Shown here piece by piece: positions 53,408 through 63,636 of a DNA stretch of 64,000 nt. This DNA comes from CAZTGZ01 sp964613385 (GTDB lineage: Bacteria; Bacteroidota; Bacteroidia; NS11-12g; UBA9320). The DNA lies in assembly GCA_964613385.1 (NCBI GenBank), contig CAZTGZ010000002.1, positions 91,628 to 155,627 on the forward strand. The letters are read 5' to 3'. Each line of letters opens with the position of its first letter. Positions within the stretch are counted from its first letter, which is position 1. Made by a program: the position numbers and the translations under genes. The notes beneath the pieces were generated by a model, which was given only the letters and a program-made list of their open reading frames with translations, ran no database searches and was not told the DNA's origin.

Positions 53408-55072
53408 TTACTCGATGGCCAACTTGCGAACCGCTGATCCTTCAGCAGTCACAACCTGTACAAAATAGATTCCTTTGTTCAGGGAACTCAGGTCCACATT
53501 GGCAGAAGTCTGACCTACCTGGGTCATGTTCAGTACCAAACGACCATTCATGTCCATAACATGTATTTGATCGATTACCTTGTTCTGTAGCGCAACAAAA
53601 ACCTGATGATTGGCTGGATTTGGATAAACAGACAATACATTGTCCAAATTGTGATTGTTTACACTGGCAGGGTTATAATAACCCCACAATGTTGCAATAC
53701 GGGGCGTCATATAACCGATCACCGTATCCATATAAGTCATACCTTTGGTTTTGCTCATATCCGGATTCGAAGCCAGAGAAGCCTGATGCGCCGTAACACC
53801 CGGTGCAACCTGAGTCATGGAAATCGCACTGCTTGGATCCCACCACTGCCAAGGACTGGCTTGATTTTGCATTCTGCTGGATGCAAGCGGCAATACTACT
53901 GCATACAGGTTTTCGCTGTTTGTCACAGTAATTTTATCGTTGGGAGAAGGGAGAATATAATCGTAAATCTTGCCGTAATGTACACGAGCAGCTACTGAAT
54001 AGGCATCGTTGTGTTCGGCGCTTCTGAATCCTGCGTTATTGCCCAGATCGTTGGCCATTTCAATAAAGATATTACCACCCTGAACATCCACAACATCTTC
54101 CATGGTGGTTGGAACGATTACCGTACCTTCTCCGAATGGAGCAAATGGGTCACGCACACACTGAATGGCGATCATTGGGGCATCTCCGGCTTCTAACCAG
54201 GATGTATCTGCCAATGCACCACCAAAATTAACGGTAGCACTCACGGCCGTTGAAGTAGCTGAAGACGTGTATAAATTCAACAATCCTCCGGATCCGTCAA
54301 TACGACCTACTGTAGTCGTATCTATATAAGATTTGGTTGTTAAAGGATTGATAAATTTCGGCAATTCCATTTCAGAATATTTGTTCAGGGTAGAATACGC
54401 AACAGCGATATAACCACCGGTTCCTTCACCTAACAAGGCAATTTTAGAAGCATCAATACCATAAGTATTATTTCCGGCCGCATCGTCGCGAAGATATCTC
54501 ACGCACATTTTAACGTCATGAATCGCACGGTATACGGCGTTAAGCAAGGTTCCTCTTCTTTCCTGAACGGTGGTGGCAATTGGGTTCCAACCCAGACGAT
54601 AATCGGCACTGATCACCACATATCCTCTGCGCGCCAACTTCATGCAAGCATCCACAGCACAACTGTCGGCACGAGAGCCATTCGGTGAACCGTTGATAGG
54701 TGGAGGCAAGAAATTACCAGTATGTAAATAGATGATAACCGGACGATTGGTCAGATTATCAACGGAGGATTTCACTTTATAGACATCCATTTTAATGGCT
54801 GTTACTTTCAACTTGGAGTTTGTATCAGCCGGGTTATAAAATTTAGCCGGGATGGCCTGTTGCATGGCCAAAGCGGTTTTAATTTCCGTTAAATCAGCTA
54901 TCACTTTAGGCTGGTCATTTAACTTGGAAGTTAGAAAATCAATGTTGGTGGCATATGTAACGCCGCTGGTTACTTCAACATCGGCGTTGGTAAAAACCTC
55001 CGCAACATAACGTTGAGCAAAACCCTGAAAACTGATCAGAATCAGGGCGAGTAATAAGTACTGTTTTTTCAT
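53408..55072 (-). CDS. Secreted alpha/beta-hydrolase-like protein, T9SS type A, nucleophile missing
   Basis: A 554-aa exported protein (signal KKQYLLLALILISFQGFAQ) with an esterase-like domain: PVIIYLHTGNFLPPP (oxyanion-hole HG replaced by HTG), GYVVISADYRLGWNP, AVYRAIHDVKMCVRYLRDDA, the elbow region IALLGEGTGGYIAVA, and a type A sorting signal (VYPNPANHQVFVA, SLNKGIYFVQV). The carboxylesterase elbow is normally GxSxG; here the serine position is a glycine in GEGTG, so it may be inactive or use another residue. Residue order otherwise follows the family. Operon with the TonB-dependent receptor upstream (49 bp apart), suggesting a joint role in uptake or cell-surface processing. Confidence 0.85.
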   Translation of the reverse strand: MKKQYLLLALILISFQGFAQRYVAEVFTNADVEVTSGVTYATNIDFLTSKLNDQPKVIADLTEIKTALAMQQAIPAKFYNPADTNSKLKVTAIKMDVYKVKSSVDNLTNRPVIIYLHTGNFLPPPINGSPNGSRADSCAVDACMKLARRGYVVISADYRLGWNPIATTVQERRGTLLNAVYRAIHDVKMCVRYLRDDAAGNNTYGIDASKIALLGEGTGGYIAVAYSTLNKYSEMELPKFINPLTTKSYIDTTTVGRIDGSGGLLNLYTSSATSTAVSATVNFGGALADTSWLEAGDAPMIAIQCVRDPFAPFGEGTVIVPTTMEDVVDVQGGNIFIEMANDLGNNAGFRSAEHNDAYSVAARVHYGKIYDYILPSPNDKITVTNSENLYAVVLPLASSRMQNQASPWQWWDPSSAISMTQVAPGVTAHQASLASNPDMSKTKGMTYMDTVIGYMTPRIATLWGYYNPASVNNHNLDNVLSVYPNPANHQVFVALQNKVIDQIHVMDMNGRLVLNMTQVGQTSANVDLSSLNKGIYFVQVVTAEGSAVRKLAIE

Positions 55073-55121
55073 GATGGTCATTTTGATTAATTAGACAAAT
55101 GTATTGGTTAAGAATGAAATA

Positions 55122-57968
55122 TTATTTGTTTTCATCGATTTCCTTGGGTTCAGTTCCAAATTCAAACAGAACACTTATGTATGCGAGTCTGCCTATATAA
55201 GGGCCGCCATATACCTGAAAGTTGCGATTATTAAAAACTTTTTCCAATCGGTTCTCTACGTCTTTGGCAAATAATGGCCTGAATCCGAACAAATTAGAAC
55301 CTCCGAATTTCAAGGTACAATGACTTTTGGGGATGTAATAGTTTATTTGACCGTCCACCATGTCATAACCCGGTACGAATCCGGTAAACTGGGGCGAACC
55401 TTCAAAGATGAATCCATCTACCCACTTATAATTGACACCAAATCCGGCATGTTTCCATTGGGTAAATGGGATGGTTAATTCCCTTCCATTGAGTCCGATA
55501 TTAAATTTATGCTCCGGCGTATTGAAAGCCGGAATGATCGGGTCATCCGTTCCCTTTTTATTCAGAATATTCCAGGAATAATTGGCGGTATAGGCCATTT
55601 TCTTATGAAAATAGCTTATGGCGGCAGAAAAGCCCTGCGTCGTTACCCGACTTGTTGCGTTGGCGGCAACCCTGTAAACCTGAATATTCCTGGGGAAACG
55701 GGTGGCTACGTCAAAATCGGCATCCAGTCCAATTACATATCCGATAAAATTGTCATATACGCTATAATAATAACCTGCATCCACGAACATGCTGTTCTTC
55801 AACAAGAATCCTTTATACCCGACTTCTATGGTCTTTACTTCTTCTGGTTTGATGGGTCCAATATTGAAATAATTCAATTTACCCAGATCCAGTCCACTTC
55901 TATAATCTGTGAATGATGGAATGGAAATCAAGGAATCAAAGCCCTCCAGATTACCCAGCAAAAGCGCTCGGCCCACATTGTAATACAAGTACTGATCTGC
56001 CAGGGTCGGATTCCGGATGGCTGAAGAAAAACTCAGTCTGAATATATGCTCTTTGGAATAATTATAAACCAGGGACAATGCCGGAGAAAGGAGAAAATTG
56101 AAGTTTTGGTTTTTGTCGACTCTCATCGCAAAATTTGCTTTGAGCCTTTTTGCAAAAAAATATTTCTCTGCTCCCCCGTATGCACCAAATTCATAATTGG
56201 AAATGCTCATTCCTCCGGTATCTTTAAAAATGGTACCTTCAGAATTGGGCCTATATAATCTGCCGTTCCCTCCAAAGGTAAACGTACCATAGCTGCGTTT
56301 TTCCTTCCACTCCCCGTGTATGTGATACAATGCACTTTGATCGAAAAACAAGGTTCCGCCCTGATTAAATTTGGTGGAGGTCAGTAATCCGTAAATTGAA
56401 TCAAATCGGGCTGTGCCTTCATCAAATCTCGGAGATTTTCCGGAACCCTTGGAAATATTCGTATAGTAGAAATTGCGCTGATGATATGCCTCAATGGAAT
56501 CTTTGAACAACTCCAGAAATGGATCCAGATAGAGATTAACCCAGGCATCCAGTGTCGTGTCTCCGCGATATACAGGATAACCGGGCAAAGCCTCAACCTG
56601 CTTTCTATAAATCAATCTCCAATTGGTTTTATAGGCAATATTCCAGTCTTCATTGGTAGAAGATGCCCGATTCATGAACATGGCCGTACTTACAATATCA
56701 TATGAATTACCGGCATCTTCATTGGTGCTGTAAGCCCTGATGAAAAATCTGTCCTTCTCTCTGAATTCCAGCCTGTTCTGCCAGAATTTAATATTCTTGA
56801 GGCTATAACGGTTGTCGCCCTGATAAACTGTTGATCCACCTCCAAGGTTGAATGCATAGATGAATTCGGCTTTCCCTTTGGTTTTGAAGTGCAATGAAGA
56901 ATTAAACTTGTAATTATCCGTCCGATAATCCACCAAATCGGCTTCTTTATAGCCATTGCGGACAAATATCTTTAGTCCTGGCAGCTCATACTGGTTAACA
57001 GACTCTGTATAATCATTGTTTCTTTCCAAAGATTCATCACCATAAACATTGATGGCGTCATACCCTCCGGGTGCACCTTTCGGGTTTTCTGAGTCCTGGG
57101 TGGCATCATAGTTTGTTGCTTTCCAATCCAATGCCGAAAATGACAGGAATCCGATTTTATAAGCAAATACTTCTCTGCCATTTTTATTTTTAAATGCCTC
57201 TGCCTGACGAAAAGAGAACTCCTTTAAATTTCTTTCTCCTATTTTGGTTTGCAGGCTAAATCCCGGATGCACGAATGGGTCTTTGGTCTCCATGTAAATA
57301 ACTCCATTAAAAGCATTCGGACCATAAAATGCCGAGCTGGCTCCTGCAATTACATCTACCTGCTTTACATCGAGATCAGACGCACCCAGAAAATTTCCTA
57401 AGGAAAAGTTTAGTCCGGGTGATTGGTTATCCACCCCGTCTATCAGTTGCAGACTTCTCACCGGACTCGTTGAATTAAATCCTCTGGTATTGATGACCCT
57501 GAACCCCAGACTGGCAGAGGTGATATCCACGCCTTTTAAATTCCCCAGACTCTCATAAAAAGTGGCTGCGGGAGCTTCCTTTATCGCTTTTAATCCAATG
57601 GATTCAACTGTGAGTGCAGATTCCTTTTGTTTCTCTGAAACCCTGATTTTCTTGACCACAACTTCTGATAAAGCCTTGCTGTCTTCTGCCAGTGAAATGG
57701 TTCTTACTTCGTTATTCCGAATGATGATCTCCTGTTCCGTGTATCCAACATAGGAAATCACCAACGTTACCGGCAATTTGTCTACTTTCAGCACGAAATT
57801 CCCATCCACATCTGTAATGGTTCCTATTTCTGTATTCTTTACCCGAATACCCGCACCAATTAAGGGTTCTCCATTCCCTTTATCCGTTACTTTCCCTTTG
57901 ATGGTTTCCTGAGCCATTGCGTTTTGAAAAAGCAGGAAACCCAGGGCGAAGAGGATTATTCTTTTCAT
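55122..57968 (-). CDS. TonB-dependent receptor with carboxypeptidase-like N-terminal domain
   Basis: A 948-aa outer-membrane receptor. After the signal peptide (RIILFALGFLLFQNAMAQ) comes the carboxypeptidase-regulatory-like domain (IKGKVTDKGNGEPLIGAGI, DVDGNFVLKVDKLPVTL), then the plug (LKAIKEAPAATFYESLGNL, FRVINTRGFNSTSPVRSLQ, VIAGASSAFYGPNAFNGVI), and a 22-strand-type barrel ending LAYISVLFEFG. TonB boxes are not obvious. It transports a substrate such as a siderophore or oligomer; the substrate cannot be told. It is not a SusC type, as no SusD partner follows; instead the esterase-like T9SS gene does. Length is usual for the family. Confidence 0.93.
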   Translation of the reverse strand: MKRIILFALGFLLFQNAMAQETIKGKVTDKGNGEPLIGAGIRVKNTEIGTITDVDGNFVLKVDKLPVTLVISYVGYTEQEIIIRNNEVRTISLAEDSKALSEVVVKKIRVSEKQKESALTVESIGLKAIKEAPAATFYESLGNLKGVDITSASLGFRVINTRGFNSTSPVRSLQLIDGVDNQSPGLNFSLGNFLGASDLDVKQVDVIAGASSAFYGPNAFNGVIYMETKDPFVHPGFSLQTKIGERNLKEFSFRQAEAFKNKNGREVFAYKIGFLSFSALDWKATNYDATQDSENPKGAPGGYDAINVYGDESLERNNDYTESVNQYELPGLKIFVRNGYKEADLVDYRTDNYKFNSSLHFKTKGKAEFIYAFNLGGGSTVYQGDNRYSLKNIKFWQNRLEFREKDRFFIRAYSTNEDAGNSYDIVSTAMFMNRASSTNEDWNIAYKTNWRLIYRKQVEALPGYPVYRGDTTLDAWVNLYLDPFLELFKDSIEAYHQRNFYYTNISKGSGKSPRFDEGTARFDSIYGLLTSTKFNQGGTLFFDQSALYHIHGEWKEKRSYGTFTFGGNGRLYRPNSEGTIFKDTGGMSISNYEFGAYGGAEKYFFAKRLKANFAMRVDKNQNFNFLLSPALSLVYNYSKEHIFRLSFSSAIRNPTLADQYLYYNVGRALLLGNLEGFDSLISIPSFTDYRSGLDLGKLNYFNIGPIKPEEVKTIEVGYKGFLLKNSMFVDAGYYYSVYDNFIGYVIGLDADFDVATRFPRNIQVYRVAANATSRVTTQGFSAAISYFHKKMAYTANYSWNILNKKGTDDPIIPAFNTPEHKFNIGLNGRELTIPFTQWKHAGFGVNYKWVDGFIFEGSPQFTGFVPGYDMVDGQINYYIPKSHCTLKFGGSNLFGFRPLFAKDVENRLEKVFNNRNFQVYGGPYIGRLAYISVLFEFGTEPKEIDENK

Positions 57969-58084
57969 AACAATAGTCCAATCATAAAGCTAAAATATGT
58001 AAAAATGAAACAAGTAAGTACTATTATTCGATTACAAATGATTGTTGTCGCATATGTTCCGGAGAAATCGGGTTAAAATTATGG

Positions 58085-58092
58085 TAAATTTG
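58085..58092 (+). promoter_or_regulatory. Candidate -7 box for mfd
   Basis: TAAATTTG matches TAnnTTTG exactly, 11 bp before the ATG at 58104; no clear -33. The expected leader is very short. Confidence 0.4.
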
Positions 58093-58103
58093 CGGCCCTC
58101 AGA

Positions 58104-61100
58104 ATGAATACCCGCGACCTGCTGATTCAGTACCGCAATCACCCGATAATCAAGGAGATACGTGTATATATAGAAAACCGCGGAAATTCAGCGATTCTAC
58201 ACGGATTAACAGGCTCTTCCTTTTCGCTGGCCATGGCTGCTATTTCAGATGTGCTGCCCTTGCTCATTATATGTTCGGATGAAGAAACTGCAGGATTGCT
58301 AAAGAATGACCTGGACACATGGTTGGGTGATAACCTTACAGGTTGGCTCGGAAGCAGTTATCGAAAAGCGTTGGATCCGGATTCCATTGATTCCAACCTG
58401 GTGCAGGAAAGAGCTGAACTCTTATTGGCATTGACCGAAAAAAAAGGTCCCGGCGTGATGGTTACCTGGCTGGAGGCATTGGCCGAAAAAGCCATCGACA
58501 AGGAAACACTTCAGAAGTCCCAATTTGAAATACGATCAGGCACAGCGCTCGATCTTGACTTTTTGCTCGAAATGCTGGATGCCTTTCATTTTGTTCGGGA
58601 GGACTTCGTTTATGAACCGGGTCAGTTTGCCATACGCGGAGGTATCATTGATATATTTTCATTTTCACATGAATATCCGTACCGCATTGAGTTAAATGGC
58701 AGTCTGATTGAGTCCATGCGATTTTTTGATCCTGTAAGTCAACTTTCAAGACAAGAAATTTTGCTCGCGGGCATTGTACCGGACATTACACTTCAAAATC
58801 AATCTTCAGAGAGAATTTCTCTTTTTGAGTATCTCGCGACCAACACCTGTTTCGTTCTTCCTCAGGCTCAAATTAGTTTTGGTCAGTATCAAAAATTATA
58901 TGAGGAAGCCCAACAAAAAAGCTCAGATTTAGTTGTTCCCGGATTTGAATCCCCGGTGGAGCTCAGATCAAAACTATCCGGATCTACCTTACTCATGTCC
59001 CCATCCGGCGAATTTGAGGCGGAAAAGACATTTGAATTCAGAACCAAACCTCAGCCGGTATTTAATCGACAATTCCAATGGATTTCAACCCATTTGCAGG
59101 AATTGGCTGATCAAAAAACAGATTGTCTCATTTTTTCAGAAACCAGCCGGCAAATAGAGCGGCTATATGCCATTTTTGAGGATATGGGCAGCACCCCTCC
59201 TTTTGCCCCTGTATACAAAAGTTTAAGTGCCGGATTCATTGACCCTGATCTGAACATTGCGCTCTATACGGAGCATGAACTCTTCGGCAGAAATATCAGC
59301 TATCGCAACAAGTCCAGATATAGTAAAAATCAGGCGCTTACCTTAAAAGAACTGGCCAACCTGAGTCCGGGAGATATTGTGGTGCATGTTGACCACGGCA
59401 TCGGGAAATTTCAAGGCTTACAGAAGCTTGAAAACAATGGCAAAATTCAGGAAGCGGTACGTATAATGTATAAAAATGGCGATTTGCTATACGTAAATAT
59501 ACAGTCATTACATAAAATTTCTAAATACACCGGTAAAGAAGGAACGGAACCGGTTTTAAATAAATTGGGCAGCGATGCCTGGCAAACGCTCAAAACCAAA
59601 ACTAAAAAACAGGTTAAAGACATTGCTCGTGACCTTATAAAACTTTACGCCGCCAGGAAAGCTCAACCCGGATTCAGTTATGCTCCCGACAGTTATCTTC
59701 AATTAGAACTGGAAGCCAGTTTTATTTACGAAGACACACCCGACCAATCCAAAGCCACCGAAGACATTAAAAGGGATATGGAATCACCACATCCAATGGA
59801 CCGCCTGGTTTGTGGTGATGTAGGATTTGGAAAAACCGAGGTGGCAATCAGGGCTGCTTTCAAAGCCGTTTGTGACAGCCGGCAAGTGGCAGTTTTGGTG
59901 CCTACCACCATTCTGGCACAACAACATTACCGAACATTTAAAAGTCGATTGGAGGGATTTCCGGTTCAGGTTGATTACCTAAACAGATTCAGGACAGCCA
60001 AACAACAAAAGGAGACTTTGGCAAAGCTCAAAGAAGGCAAGGTCGACATTGTAATAGGTACACACCGGTTATTGGGTAAGGATATTGACTTCAAAAATCT
60101 GGGACTGCTGATTATCGATGAAGAACAAAAATTTGGAGTTGGGGCCAAGGAAAAGCTCAAGCAGCTGCGCGTGAATGTGGATACACTGACATTAACGGCA
60201 ACACCTATTCCACGAACCTTACATTTTAGTTTAATGGGTGCCCGTGACCTCAGCATCATCAACACACCGCCTCCTAACCGACAGCCCGTTCACACTTCAG
60301 TTCAGGTATTTAACAAGGAAATACTCTCAGAAGCTGTGAACCGGGAATTAGATCGCGGCGGTCAGGTATTTATTGTTCACAATCGTGTAAAAGACATCGA
60401 GGATTTGGCAAATCTCGTTCGTTCATGTAGCAAGGGCTCAAGGGTGGCGGTTGCCCATGGACAAATGCACGGCGATGATCTGGAAAATATCATGGTCAAA
60501 TTTGTAGAAGGAGAATTTGATGTGTTGGTGGCCACAACCATTATTGAATCAGGTTTAGATATTCCGAATGCAAATACCATCATCATCAACAATGCGCATT
60601 TCTTTGGACTGAGCGACCTGCATCAGATGAGGGGAAGAGTTGGACGCAGCAATAGAAAAGCCTATTGTTATCTGTTTTGTCCCCCTTTGCATTCGCTAAC
60701 CGATGAAGCCAGAAGAAGATTGGTGGCCATTGAGGAGTTTTCTGATCTGGGAAGTGGTTTCAATGTAGCCATGCGCGACCTTGACATTCGGGGTGCGGGT
60801 AATTTGTTGGGGGCCGAACAAAGCGGATTTATTGCCGAAATTGGATTTGATATGTATCATAAGATTCTTGACGAATCCATACAGGAGCTCAAACAGGAAG
60901 AATTCAGCGATGTGTTTGAGGATCAAGACCTTACTCCCGTTTCCGTAGATTGTCAGGTGGAAACGGATATTGAGGCCATGATTCCCGATGAATATGTGAG
61001 GAATATCTCGGAGCGGCTCAATTTATATACGGAGTTGAGCAGAATTCGCGAATCAGATGAACTCGAGGAATTTAAAAGGCGCTTGAAAGACAGATTTGGG

Positions 61101-61418
61101 ATGCTTCCCCGCCAGGTAGAACGGTTGTTGGATTTGGTCAGGGTGAAATGGCTGGCAGAGTCCATTGGAGTCGAGAAACTCATTTTCAAAAAGGAGCAAA
61201 TGCTGGCCCAATTCACCACCAAGGATTCCTTTTTTACCTCAGAGCTTTTTGGCCATCTGGTGGCAGTAATACAGAAAAATTCCCATGTTTTGAGGCTAAA
61301 GCAAGGTAGAACGCACCTGGTTTTAATGGCCGACAAAGTCAGCGACATTTCAGCCGTGCTAAACTTATTATATAGGTTAAAACCTGAGATGAACCTCAGT
61401 CAGGAAAGCGGGTCTTAG
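58104..61418 (+). CDS. mfd: Transcription-repair coupling factor Mfd
   Basis: A 1104-aa SF2 translocase that pushes stalled RNA polymerase off DNA and recruits UvrA. In order: UvrB-homology module (about residues 1-330: ILHGLTGSSFSLAMAA, FAIRGGIIDIFSF), the RNA-polymerase interaction domain around residues 420-490 (LSPGDIVVHVDHGIGKFQGL, VNIQSLHKISKYTG), translocase motifs GDVGFGKTEVAIRA (Walker A), IIDEEQKFG (DEEQ), LTATPIPRTL, TTIIESGLDIPNANT and QMRGRVGRSNRKAY, then a TRCF C-terminal domain (ERLNLYTELSRI). Length matches the family. Overlaps sucD by 4 bp at its 3' end in a convergent arrangement. Confidence 0.97.
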   Translation: MNTRDLLIQYRNHPIIKEIRVYIENRGNSAILHGLTGSSFSLAMAAISDVLPLLIICSDEETAGLLKNDLDTWLGDNLTGWLGSSYRKALDPDSIDSNLVQERAELLLALTEKKGPGVMVTWLEALAEKAIDKETLQKSQFEIRSGTALDLDFLLEMLDAFHFVREDFVYEPGQFAIRGGIIDIFSFSHEYPYRIELNGSLIESMRFFDPVSQLSRQEILLAGIVPDITLQNQSSERISLFEYLATNTCFVLPQAQISFGQYQKLYEEAQQKSSDLVVPGFESPVELRSKLSGSTLLMSPSGEFEAEKTFEFRTKPQPVFNRQFQWISTHLQELADQKTDCLIFSETSRQIERLYAIFEDMGSTPPFAPVYKSLSAGFIDPDLNIALYTEHELFGRNISYRNKSRYSKNQALTLKELANLSPGDIVVHVDHGIGKFQGLQKLENNGKIQEAVRIMYKNGDLLYVNIQSLHKISKYTGKEGTEPVLNKLGSDAWQTLKTKTKKQVKDIARDLIKLYAARKAQPGFSYAPDSYLQLELEASFIYEDTPDQSKATEDIKRDMESPHPMDRLVCGDVGFGKTEVAIRAAFKAVCDSRQVAVLVPTTILAQQHYRTFKSRLEGFPVQVDYLNRFRTAKQQKETLAKLKEGKVDIVIGTHRLLGKDIDFKNLGLLIIDEEQKFGVGAKEKLKQLRVNVDTLTLTATPIPRTLHFSLMGARDLSIINTPPPNRQPVHTSVQVFNKEILSEAVNRELDRGGQVFIVHNRVKDIEDLANLVRSCSKGSRVAVAHGQMHGDDLENIMVKFVEGEFDVLVATTIIESGLDIPNANTIIINNAHFFGLSDLHQMRGRVGRSNRKAYCYLFCPPLHSLTDEARRRLVAIEEFSDLGSGFNVAMRDLDIRGAGNLLGAEQSGFIAEIGFDMYHKILDESIQELKQEEFSDVFEDQDLTPVSVDCQVETDIEAMIPDEYVRNISERLNLYTELSRIRESDELEEFKRRLKDRFGMLPRQVERLLDLVRVKWLAESIGVEKLIFKKEQMLAQFTTKDSFFTSELFGHLVAVIQKNSHVLRLKQGRTHLVLMADKVSDISAVLNLLYRLKPEMNLSQESGS

Positions 61419-62293
61419 GCGGTTACACCTAATATTTCAGCCATTTTACGGCCAATTTCGGCAGGAGAATCTACGACGTGAATTCCACATTCCCGCATAA
61501 TGGCCTTTTTGGCCTCAGCAGTATCATCCTTACCTCCAACAATGGCTCCGGCATGTCCCATTCTTCTTCCTTTAGGAGCTGTTACACCGGCGATGAAGCC
61601 AACAACAGGTTTGGTTCCGTTGTCTTTAATCCATCTGGCTGCTTCGGCTTCCATACTACCGCCAATCTCACCTATCATCACAATCCCATCCGTTTCCGGA
61701 TCATTCATCAACAATTCAACGGCTTCTTTGGTGGTGGTTCCAATGATAGGATCCCCTCCTATTCCTATGGCAGTGCTCTGACCCATTCCCGCTTTGGAAA
61801 TCTGATCTACAGCCTCGTACGTCAGCGTTCCTGATTTGCTCACGATGCCTATTCTTCCCGGCTTAAAAATAAATCCAGGCATAATACCAACTTTCGCTGC
61901 TCCGGCGGTAATGACTCCCGGACAATTTGGACCAATTAATCTGCAATCCCGGTTTTGGAGATATGATTTCACTTTGATCATATCGCTCACCGGAATTCCT
62001 TCTGTAATACAAATGATTACCTTAATTCCCGAGTCTGCTGCTTCCATGATGGCATCCGCAGCAAAGGCCGGTGGAACAAATATAATGGAGACATCGGCCC
62101 CTGTCTGTTTCACCGCATCCTGTACCGTATTAAAAACAGGTTTTTCCAGATGTGTGCTTCCACCTTTACCCGGAGTAACTCCGCCTACAACATCGGTTCC
62201 ATAAGCTAACATTTGTCCGGCGTGAAATGTACCCTCACCTCCGGTGAACCCTTGAACTATGATTTTCGAATTTTTTCCGACTAATACTCCCAT
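61415..62293 (-). CDS. sucD: Succinate-CoA ligase (ADP/GDP-forming) alpha subunit
   Basis: A 292-aa subunit of succinyl-CoA synthetase, which makes ATP or GTP from succinyl-CoA in the TCA cycle. It starts VLVGKNSKIIVQGFTGGEGTFHAGQM (quoted in part) with the CoA-binding fold (VGGVTPGKGGSTH), then RLIGPNCPGVITAG, KIGIVSKSGTLTYEAV region, STAIGIGGDPIIGTT, and the phosphorylated-histidine loop GRRMGHAGAIVGG with its histidine. Length is normal. The beta subunit is not adjacent. An exact -7 box (TACTTTTG on the minus strand, 62311-62318) lies upstream, without a clear -33. Confidence 0.97.
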   Translation of the reverse strand: MGVLVGKNSKIIVQGFTGGEGTFHAGQMLAYGTDVVGGVTPGKGGSTHLEKPVFNTVQDAVKQTGADVSIIFVPPAFAADAIMEAADSGIKVIICITEGIPVSDMIKVKSYLQNRDCRLIGPNCPGVITAGAAKVGIMPGFIFKPGRIGIVSKSGTLTYEAVDQISKAGMGQSTAIGIGGDPIIGTTTKEAVELLMNDPETDGIVMIGEIGGSMEAEAARWIKDNGTKPVVGFIAGVTAPKGRRMGHAGAIVGGKDDTAEAKKAIMRECGIHVVDSPAEIGRKMAEILGVTA

Positions 62294-62359
62294 GCTATTA
62301 TTCTCGTCGGCAAAAGTAAGTAAAGAGCGGCTCTTTAGGAATTAAACTGTGAATTTTAC

Positions 62360-63433
62360 CTATCGGATACTGAGTTTGGATTGATAAATAATCGCTTGCT
62401 CGTTGTAAACGGTAACCGTGTACCATCCCGGCAGCAACCCATCCAACTCTATTCTTTCTAATTGCGATCCGGTCAGCGTTATTTCTTTGAGCATTCTACC
62501 ACTAAAGTCACTGACGTTTACCTTGTTTGATACAGTTGATATGTCTTGTCTCAAGAATACATGTCCGTTTGCCGGATTCGGGAATAAAGCAATATTATGG
62601 TGGTCCAAATGTGAATTTTGTACGTAGATAACCGGGAAGATTTCACTTTTTCCGTTATAATCAATTTGTTTCAGGTAATATCTTGCCTCTGGAGTAGAAG
62701 TTAAATCGAGATAATTGTACGTATGAATGCTGTGCGTGTTGCCATTTCCTTCTATCCAGGCAATTCTTTCAAACGCTCCGTCTAAAGAAGCTCGGTACAA
62801 CTCAAATCCCATATTATTTTCTTCTAATGCTGTGCTCCAGCTAATGAGGTTACCCTGTTCCAGAGCTTCGGCTTTCATGCTTAATAAACTTACAGGAAGC
62901 GGAGTCGCCTGAGGGTTTACCTGACATGTATGCAGATCAACTACCCAATCAGCGGAAATAAACACATCATCCAATACACCACGACCTGTTCCGCCTTGCC
63001 CATTAAATGCAAACTGAATTTTACGGACACCTGAATCCACCACTTGTATGCATGCCGTAAAAATGGCTGTCGATTTATTATAACTATGACAAAGTAAGGT
63101 ATCTATGATATTCCCGTTTATATCCAGCGTGTATACGGTGAGATAGTAATAACCTGTATTGCTGCTGGCGCGATGTTTAAAAATCAGGGTATCATCGCCA
63201 TCCAAATACATATAAGGAAAAATAACCCCGTGGTTCATGGTCAAGCTGGTTAATTGTCCTGTTCTGAAGCTCTTTCCATTGATGGCATTGGATGTAGTAA
63301 GTGAAGTACCCGGATGTCCAAAACAAGAATCGGTTAATTCTTGTCTGCTGGCATTTTCGAACGGTTGATAAATCTGCGCCTGACTAAATACGGCCATCCA
63401 TAAAAAGCAAGTAGTAATAATAATGTTTTTCAT
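62360..63433 (-). CDS. Secreted protein with T9SS type A sorting domain
   Basis: A 357-aa exported protein (signal NIIITTCFLWMAVFSQAQ). The first domain (residues 20-175) is jelly-roll-like: IYQPFENASRQELTD, FRTGQLTSLTMNHGVIF region, RKIQFAFNGQGGTGRGVLDDVFIS with the DD strand. A fibronectin-like part (NLISWSTALEENNMGFELYR, RYYLKQIDYNGKSE) is the common Bacteroidota EN-x-x-GFE/LYRS pattern, and the end is a type A sorting signal (LFPNPANGHVFL, GLLPGWYTVTVYN). Function unknown; extracellular or surface-bound. Confidence 0.88.
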   Translation of the reverse strand: MKNIIITTCFLWMAVFSQAQIYQPFENASRQELTDSCFGHPGTSLTTSNAINGKSFRTGQLTSLTMNHGVIFPYMYLDGDDTLIFKHRASSNTGYYYLTVYTLDINGNIIDTLLCHSYNKSTAIFTACIQVVDSGVRKIQFAFNGQGGTGRGVLDDVFISADWVVDLHTCQVNPQATPLPVSLLSMKAEALEQGNLISWSTALEENNMGFELYRASLDGAFERIAWIEGNGNTHSIHTYNYLDLTSTPEARYYLKQIDYNGKSEIFPVIYVQNSHLDHHNIALFPNPANGHVFLRQDISTVSNKVNVSDFSGRMLKEITLTGSQLERIELDGLLPGWYTVTVYNEQAIIYQSKLSIR

Positions 63434-63571
63434 AAGTGTTTGATCTGAATCGGCTTATTCCAAGCTCATGCCAAAACACTTATTATTTGATTTTCAATTA
63501 TTTACACAAATTTCCAGTCTAACGAATTTCCATTATATAGACACGTTTCCATTTTTTAGATTTTGTCCAAT

Positions 63572-63598
63572 AAAAAGGGGCCGCAAAACTGCAGCCCC
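63572..63598 (-). terminator. Rho-independent terminator
   Basis: On the minus strand GGGGC pairs with GCCCC, extended by TGC/GCA after one mismatch, around a 4-nt loop; TTTTTA follows. It lies just after the partial T9SS gene at the window end. Confidence 0.8.
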
Positions 63599-63636
63599 TG
63601 CTTCTCATGATAATTTGATCCTTACCTTAATATATA

